Source of the DNA: Armatimonadota bacterium
Lineage (GTDB): Bacteria; Armatimonadota; Zipacnadia; UBA1398; JAKPQA01
DNA length: 58,223 nucleotides
NCBI GenBank assembly: GCA_029547025.1
Contig: JAKPQA010000270.1
Location: forward strand, 1 to 58,223
Reading direction: 5' to 3'
Part shown: one piece after another, positions 53,884 through 58,223 of the stretch
Layout: each line of letters starts with the position of its first letter
How positions within the stretch are numbered: position 1 is the first letter of the stretch
Program-made: the position numbers and the translations under genes
The notes under the pieces: generated by a model
What the model was told of the DNA's origin: nothing
Seen by the model: only the letters and a program-made list of their open reading frames with translations
The model's database searches: none

Positions 53884-55200
53884 ATGCCGGGTCAGAACCA
53901 CCGTCCGCCGCGCCGGCCCAACATCGTCTACATCCTCGCCGATGACCTCGGCTGGGCCGATTTGGGCTGCACAGGCAGCCGCTTTCACCAGTCACCCCAT
54001 CTGGACCGGCTCGCGACGCAGGGCGTGCGCTTCGAAACCTGCTATGCGGCCGCGCCCGTCTGTTCGGCGACGCGGGCCAGCATCCAGACGGGCAAGTACC
54101 CGGCACGGCTTCACCTGACGGACTTCATCCCGGGCCACGGTCGGCCCTGGGCCCGGCTACGCGTACCCGATTTCCGCCAGCAGCTCCCGCTCGAGGAGAT
54201 CAGCCTGGCGCGGGCGCTGAAGCCGGCAGGCTACGCCTGCGCCAACATCGGCAAGTGGCACCTGGGTGGCCCGGGATTCGGGCCGGCCGAGCACGGTTTC
54301 GACCACGTGTTCAGCACCGGTGTCAACGATGACGACAAGCAGGTGAGTGCACTCACCGAGGACGCACTCGGGTTCATCCGCGCCCACCGGTACGAGCCGT
54401 TCCTCCTGATGCTCTGTCACTACACGGTGCACATCCCGCTCGAAGCCAAGCAGGCGCTCATCGCCAAGTACGCGGCGTTGGCGGAACCGGGAGCACCTCA
54501 GAGCAACCCGACCTATGCGGCAATGATCGAGGTGCTCGACGACTCGGTGGGCCGCGTCCTGGCTGAACTCGACACCCTGGGGCTGACCGATGACACCATC
54601 GTGCTGTTCGGTTCCGACAACGGCGGACTGGTCCATTGGTACATCGGAGATGGGCCCGAGGTGACCTCGAACGCGCCCTGCCGGGGCGAGAAGGGTACCA
54701 TCCATGAGGGGGGCCTCCGCGTGCCTCTCATCGTGCGCTGGCCCGGGCACACGCAGGTGGGCCGTGTGTGTGACGTGCCCGTGTCGACCATCGACCTGTT
54801 CCCGACGCTGATGGAGGCGACCGGCGTTCCGTACAACCACTCAGTCGACGGACTCAGCCTGATGCCCCTACTCACCGGTGCGGGCGGCATCGGACGCGAT
54901 ACTCACTACTTCCATTACCCGCATTACCACAATGACACACCCGCCGGGGCCATACGCCGCGGCGACATGAAGCTCATCGAGTTCTTCGAGGACAGCCATG
55001 TGGAGCTCTATGACCTGGCCGAGGACGTCGGCGAGACCCGCGACCTCGCTCGGGAACGACCGGATCTCGCCGAGGAGCTGCGGCAACAACTTGCTGAGTG
55101 GCGGGTGTCGGTCGGGGCGCAAATGCCGATGGTGAACCCGAGCTACGACCCGCGGCGGGCGCACGAGTGGGAGTCCTACCCGCCGCCGTGGTGGGAGTAG
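53884..55200 (+). CDS. Cys-type sulfatase 2
   Basis: A 438-residue protein with active-site C60-S-A-T-R64 (APVCSATRASIQTG), metal-binding ADDLGWAD, GKWHLGG, and the conserved SDNGG. No signal peptide is evident at the N terminus (MPGQNHRPPRRPNIVYILADD), unlike sulfatase 1, so it may be cytoplasmic or the true start lies upstream. The ribosome site is GGAGGAG inside a hairpin. It likely desulfates a sugar or aryl sulfate. Like sulfatase 1, it needs a formylglycine-forming maturase. Confidence 0.9.
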   Translation: MPGQNHRPPRRPNIVYILADDLGWADLGCTGSRFHQSPHLDRLATQGVRFETCYAAAPVCSATRASIQTGKYPARLHLTDFIPGHGRPWARLRVPDFRQQLPLEEISLARALKPAGYACANIGKWHLGGPGFGPAEHGFDHVFSTGVNDDDKQVSALTEDALGFIRAHRYEPFLLMLCHYTVHIPLEAKQALIAKYAALAEPGAPQSNPTYAAMIEVLDDSVGRVLAELDTLGLTDDTIVLFGSDNGGLVHWYIGDGPEVTSNAPCRGEKGTIHEGGLRVPLIVRWPGHTQVGRVCDVPVSTIDLFPTLMEATGVPYNHSVDGLSLMPLLTGAGGIGRDTHYFHYPHYHNDTPAGAIRRGDMKLIEFFEDSHVELYDLAEDVGETRDLARERPDLAEELRQQLAEWRVSVGAQMPMVNPSYDPRRAHEWESYPPPWWE

Positions 55201-55202
55201 TG

Positions 55203-55218
55203 CTGGAGTCGCCTCCAG
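55203..55218 (+). terminator. Short hairpin after sulfatase 2
   Basis: CTGGAG-TCGC-CTCCAG directly follows the stop codon at 55200. The stem is only 6 bp and no T run follows, so it is a weak terminator candidate. Confidence 0.4.
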
Positions 55219-55721
55219 CCGTCCGTACAACAGGGAGGACCCGTCTGGAGCGTTCCCACGTTCCGGCTCAGGTGGAGACGATCTCCACGGGCTCCGAGCC
55301 CTCTTCGACGGCCGGTAGGGGAACTACGACGGGTCCTCACGCCAGTTGAAGGTGTCAGTCACGCTCCACGCATCACCTTCTGGCCCGCACCCGAACCCGG
55401 CTGGACGCGTCCGCGGTCTGCCTATGGCACCCTGAGGTGCTCTCTGTTCTCCGGCGCTCTGGCCAGGAGCTGGTCGGCAGCACTACCCGCGGTCTCGCTT
55501 AACCCGATGCCGAGGACCCCGCGGCCACCGGGGCATCAGATTGGCGGCAGCCCCGCCACCTCGGCTTGCCGGGCCGGGCTAGCTCCCAACTGGGGAGCCC
55601 TCTATGGTCGAGTATACTGCGCCACATGCGGGCGTGCCACTGGCGTTGTCTGCCGGGCTGCGCGTGCTCATCCCCCCGGCGCCCGGGTAAGGTTCCCGCC
55701 ACGATCGGGATGGAGGCTGTC
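55219..55721. other. Long intergenic region with small stem-loops
   Basis: About 500 nt without a convincing gene. Stem-loops GTGGAGA-CGA-TCTCCAC (55272-55288), GGGCT-CCG-AGCCC (55289-55301) and GCTCCC/GGGAGC near 55584-55602 are visible. A TATACT at 55613-55618 might be a -10 box for the next gene, but no matching -35 was seen. It is more structured than the other spacers and could hold a leader RNA. Confidence 0.35.
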
Positions 55722-56720
55722 ATGTCAGCGATGCTCAGTGGAATGCACGCCGAGGGCGCCTGGCTGTCGTACCTGGGAGCGACGCGGAGCTGCCTGTCGT
55801 ATCTGGGTTCGCCGGCCACCCGAGCGTGGCTCTCGGGGGCCAGCGGCTATGCCTTCTTAATCCAGATGATGCCCGACGGGGATTCCGCGGGCCCCATCGG
55901 CTTCACCGGCCTGTGTGTCCACGGCTGCACAGGCGAGGTCGCGTCGGGTTCCGTGGTTCGCCTCCTCCAGAACGCGGGTTGCGCCAGTGAGGCCTTCTGC
56001 CACTGCCCGTTCGGCGGACGCGAGGGCACCATGGACTGGGCTCGAGACGAGGCATGGCGACTCGTTCGGTGTTCGGTCGATCGCGGTCTCCCGTGCATCG
56101 GCTTCGATGTGGACGGCGTCGATTTCGCGCCCATCTGTGGGTATGACGACCAGGGCTACTACGTGCTGCGTGCTGAGCCGGGAACAACGACGAGCGTTCC
56201 GTCGGGCCCCGTGCCATGGCAGTCAGTCGGCGCGACCATCGGCTGGGTCCGATTCGAGAGCGTCGCCCGCTGCGAGCCGGCGCCCGACGACGTGGCCGTC
56301 CGTCACGGGCTTCAGGCCGGGTATCACCGTGCCACGCATGGCAAGCCCATGGATGGCGGAGCCATGGGGCCGGCCGCGTTCGACCTGTGGGCCCAGTCGC
56401 TCGAGTCGGGCACCATCGGCTCACCGGGACACCGGTACTGCACCGCGGTCTACTCGGAGCTCCGCCGCGACGCGGTGGCTTTCCTCCGCGAGGCACGAGG
56501 ACGCCTGCCCGGCCGCGCCGATGCGCTGTTCGCTGAGGCCCTGGGCCACTACGAGTTGGTTTCGGAGCGTCTGAATGACGTACACGCCCTCCACCCGTTC
56601 GTCGACGGTGCGGAGACCACTCTCAGGTGCCCGGAAGCCGCCAGGTTGCTCCGTCAGGCCGGTGCGGCCGAGAGGCATGGCCTCTCGTTGCTGCCAGCGA
56701 TTGCCGACGCGCTGGGCTAG
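55722..56720 (+). CDS. Protein of unknown function (possible BtrH/papain-like fold)
   Basis: A 332-residue protein; the ATG at 55722 has GGAGG 5 nt upstream. No signal peptide or membrane segment is clear. The N-terminal half has repeated motifs (WLSYLGATRSCLSYLGSP) and IGFTGLCVHGCTG; the rest is mixed alpha/beta with GLPCIGFDVDGVDFAPICGYDDQGYYVLR, a pattern as in cysteine-peptidase-like BtrH-type proteins where the ICGYDD region would hold His or Asp. The catalytic pair is not certain. It is convergent with the sialidase-like gene. Confidence 0.5.
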   Translation: MSAMLSGMHAEGAWLSYLGATRSCLSYLGSPATRAWLSGASGYAFLIQMMPDGDSAGPIGFTGLCVHGCTGEVASGSVVRLLQNAGCASEAFCHCPFGGREGTMDWARDEAWRLVRCSVDRGLPCIGFDVDGVDFAPICGYDDQGYYVLRAEPGTTTSVPSGPVPWQSVGATIGWVRFESVARCEPAPDDVAVRHGLQAGYHRATHGKPMDGGAMGPAAFDLWAQSLESGTIGSPGHRYCTAVYSELRRDAVAFLREARGRLPGRADALFAEALGHYELVSERLNDVHALHPFVDGAETTLRCPEAARLLRQAGAAERHGLSLLPAIADALG

Positions 56721-56756
56721 CCGCCAGGGCTCACCCGCCTCGGCCGTCCTCGGGCC

Positions 56757-57923
56757 CTACTCCACCTTCAGCCGAAAGCTCACGACCTCGATCTGCTGGT
56801 CAACGCTGCCGTCGAAGGGGTCGTCGCTCCCACGGTGGCAGAAGCTGAGGATGCGCCCGTCGGGTACCTGCACGCTGCAGGGGTAGTAGAGCGTCCCCAG
56901 GCCCAGGTCCGTCCACGTCTGGCCGGCGTCGGCCGTCCACGAGATGTTGCTCGAGGCGATGTGAAGCACCACGCCCTCGCGCGTCGCCAACACATCCGGC
57001 TGGCCGCTGTGAGGGAAGGGCGCCGCGCCCTGGCGCTCGACCACGTACGTGCCACCCTCTGGCTTCAGCACCGTCTGCCAGCGCGGCGGCGGAGCGCTGG
57101 CCCGCTCGATCACCAGTAGCCGGCCGTCGGGCAGCTCGGCGGCGTCGGACTCCTCGGTGGGCGGCGAGGTGGCGTTGCTCGCGCGAACCACAATGGGCTC
57201 CGACCACGTGGCGCCATCATCGCTCGACAGCCACAGCACCGAGTCGATGTGCGACAGCCCCTGGGCCCAGTTCGTCACCTCGTCCGAGTAGGCGAAATAG
57301 CCCCCGGTCACCAGGATCCGCCCATCGCGCAGGACGTGCGCGCGCTTGGGGAGCGCGATCCCTTTCGCGGGGTCGACGAGCACGACGGGCGGCCCCCACG
57401 TCTCCCCGCCGTCCGTCGACCGCTGGACATAGCCCGTCTGCGGCACATCATAGAAGGGCAGGTACATGCCCCACGACGTGCGCAGCACCGTGCCGTCGGG
57501 CAGCGCGCAGTAGCCCTGCATCACACCGTTCATCGGCGTGTGGAAGGGCTCAGTCGCGACGATGTTCCACGTGAAACCGCCATCGGCCGAATCGAGCGTG
57601 ATGACCTGCTGCATCGTGCCCGTCATGTCGTACCCGGGCGACAGTCCGGGTGGGGGCCAGCCGAAGGTCTCCCGGAACGCCCTCGGCGCCATTGGGCGAC
57701 CCGTCAGTGGCCCCGTGGCCTGGTGGAAGGTCACGCGGATGGTGCCCTCCGGCGTGATCCAGGCCCCTACCCAACAGGTGTAGCCCTCTGCTTGTGGCGA
57801 GTGGTACACCATGCGGCGCTCGACGTCCGTCGCGCTCACAGTCATCGGTGCCCCTCCGGCGGCCGTGGTCAGGCCTGCGAGTAGTGTCAGCCCCAGCAGC
57901 GCGGGCCCGGAGTGTCTGGTCAT
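56757..57923 (-). CDS. Secreted sialidase/BNR-repeat protein
   Basis: A 388-residue protein with a signal peptide (ALLGLTLLAGLTTAAGGAP) if begun at the ATG at 57923; G-rich bases lie upstream. Four Asp-box motifs of the sialidase propeller are visible: SADGGFTW, STDGGETW, SSDDGATW and TADAGQTW. The catalytic Arg triad was not mapped. Homologues in this kind of genome often act on sugars other than sialic acid. It is probably exported. The 139 nt upstream of its start lie beside the right copy of the inverted repeat, which points outward. Confidence 0.75.
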   Translation of the reverse strand: MTRHSGPALLGLTLLAGLTTAAGGAPMTVSATDVERRMVYHSPQAEGYTCWVGAWITPEGTIRVTFHQATGPLTGRPMAPRAFRETFGWPPPGLSPGYDMTGTMQQVITLDSADGGFTWNIVATEPFHTPMNGVMQGYCALPDGTVLRTSWGMYLPFYDVPQTGYVQRSTDGGETWGPPVVLVDPAKGIALPKRAHVLRDGRILVTGGYFAYSDEVTNWAQGLSHIDSVLWLSSDDGATWSEPIVVRASNATSPPTEESDAAELPDGRLLVIERASAPPPRWQTVLKPEGGTYVVERQGAAPFPHSGQPDVLATREGVVLHIASSNISWTADAGQTWTDLGLGTLYYPCSVQVPDGRILSFCHRGSDDPFDGSVDQQIEVVSFRLKVE

Positions 57924-58062
57924 GGCGCCCCCCCCAGGAACGCGGATGAGGGCGGGTTCGGCAGAGCGAGTCATGTGGCCTGCCACAGGTCGTCGGCGCA
58001 GCCAAAGCGCTCTGACGGTCTTGGTCGGTCGGCCTGGCGGCCGGCCCGGGCCCATTGGGGGC

Positions 58063-58192
58063 CATTGGCGGTAACATAGGGCCCTGGGCCGGGCGGCTGG
58101 GTCTCGCGAAGGTCGCGCGGAACGCCCGCCTGGTCTTTCGGAGGGGCCGCACAGGGGTGCGCCCAGAGGGCGCGGGGCCCCTGACCGGCCCG
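58063..58192 (+). repeat. Right copy of the structured inverted repeat
   Basis: The plus strand carries the same blocks as the left copy: CATTGGCGGTAACNTAGG (58063-58080), CCTGGGC near 58083, a variable middle, and the 54-nt structured block (58139-58192). The variable middle is about 10 nt longer than in the left copy. Both copies point out of the window. Confidence 0.6.
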
Positions 58193-58223
58193 AGGTTGAG
58201 GCGTGCGGATCGGGCGCGTTGGG

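Noticed and set aside
1-58223. tRNA or rRNA genes
   Set aside because: GTTCGAA-like strings seen near 2320, 10265 and 37204 are inside coding genes and lack cloverleaf context; no rRNA signature was seen.

Overview
The window is GC-rich and gene-dense and looks like a chromosomal segment of an uncultured Armatimonadota/WS1-like or Planctomycetes-like bacterium. The best taxonomic hint is the type II pseudopilin at 53180-53827: its prepilin segment runs on into an [14 protein letters not shown] stretch and it ends with an H-x9-DG motif. Tat-signal sulfatases, hydrazine-synthase-alpha-like heme proteins, NPCBM domains and many secreted glycosidases fit the same groups. The assignment is inference; there is no rRNA or tRNA gene to test it.

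Layout. Positions 1-5411 hold a GH106-like glycosidase and a double alpha/beta-hydrolase esterase. 5412-5851 is a non-coding, MITE-like block with inverted arms around three 50-bp tandem repeats. 5852-11352 is a leftward operon (GH2 enzyme, serine beta-lactamase-fold hydrolase, CBM plus TIM-barrel glycosidase). 11522-12601 encodes a protein with five tandem zinc ribbons. 12573-23892 is a long leftward catabolic set: Gfo/Idh/MocA oxidoreductase, MFS transporter, URO-D-fold protein, a large unclassified TIM-barrel protein, a multiheme HZS-alpha-like protein and a DUF3863-like protein. 24060-26248 is a translationally coupled AlbA_2/HATPase plus ParA cassette on the opposite strand. 26275-32287 holds a broken LamG remnant, a beta-helix protein, an iron-sulfur flavoprotein and Tex. 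32450-36700 contains a secreted TIM-barrel protein and a repeat-type secreted protein.

36968-40603 is the highlight. It contains two short precursor-like peptides with a shared 53-residue Tat/lipobox leader and Tyr-x-Asn/Asp triplet repeat cores, a radical SAM/SPASM enzyme, a second Cys-rich protein without the radical SAM motif, and a convergent methyltransferase-like gene. I read this as a candidate RiPP system making lipid-anchored poly-cyclophane (triceptide-like) peptides. 40727-57923 returns to polymer degradation: beta-helix protein, YgjP-like metalloprotease, GH42/GH14-like enzyme, two Cys-type sulfatases, two ferredoxin-type aldo/keto reductases, an esterase, the pseudopilin, an unknown protein and a sialidase-like protein.

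Most degradative enzymes carry their own signal peptide. There is no SusC/SusD pair or ABC importer and only one MFS permease, so this is a dispersed glycan-degradation region rather than a classic PUL. Both ends of the window carry an inverted copy of the same roughly 120-130-nt structured repeat.
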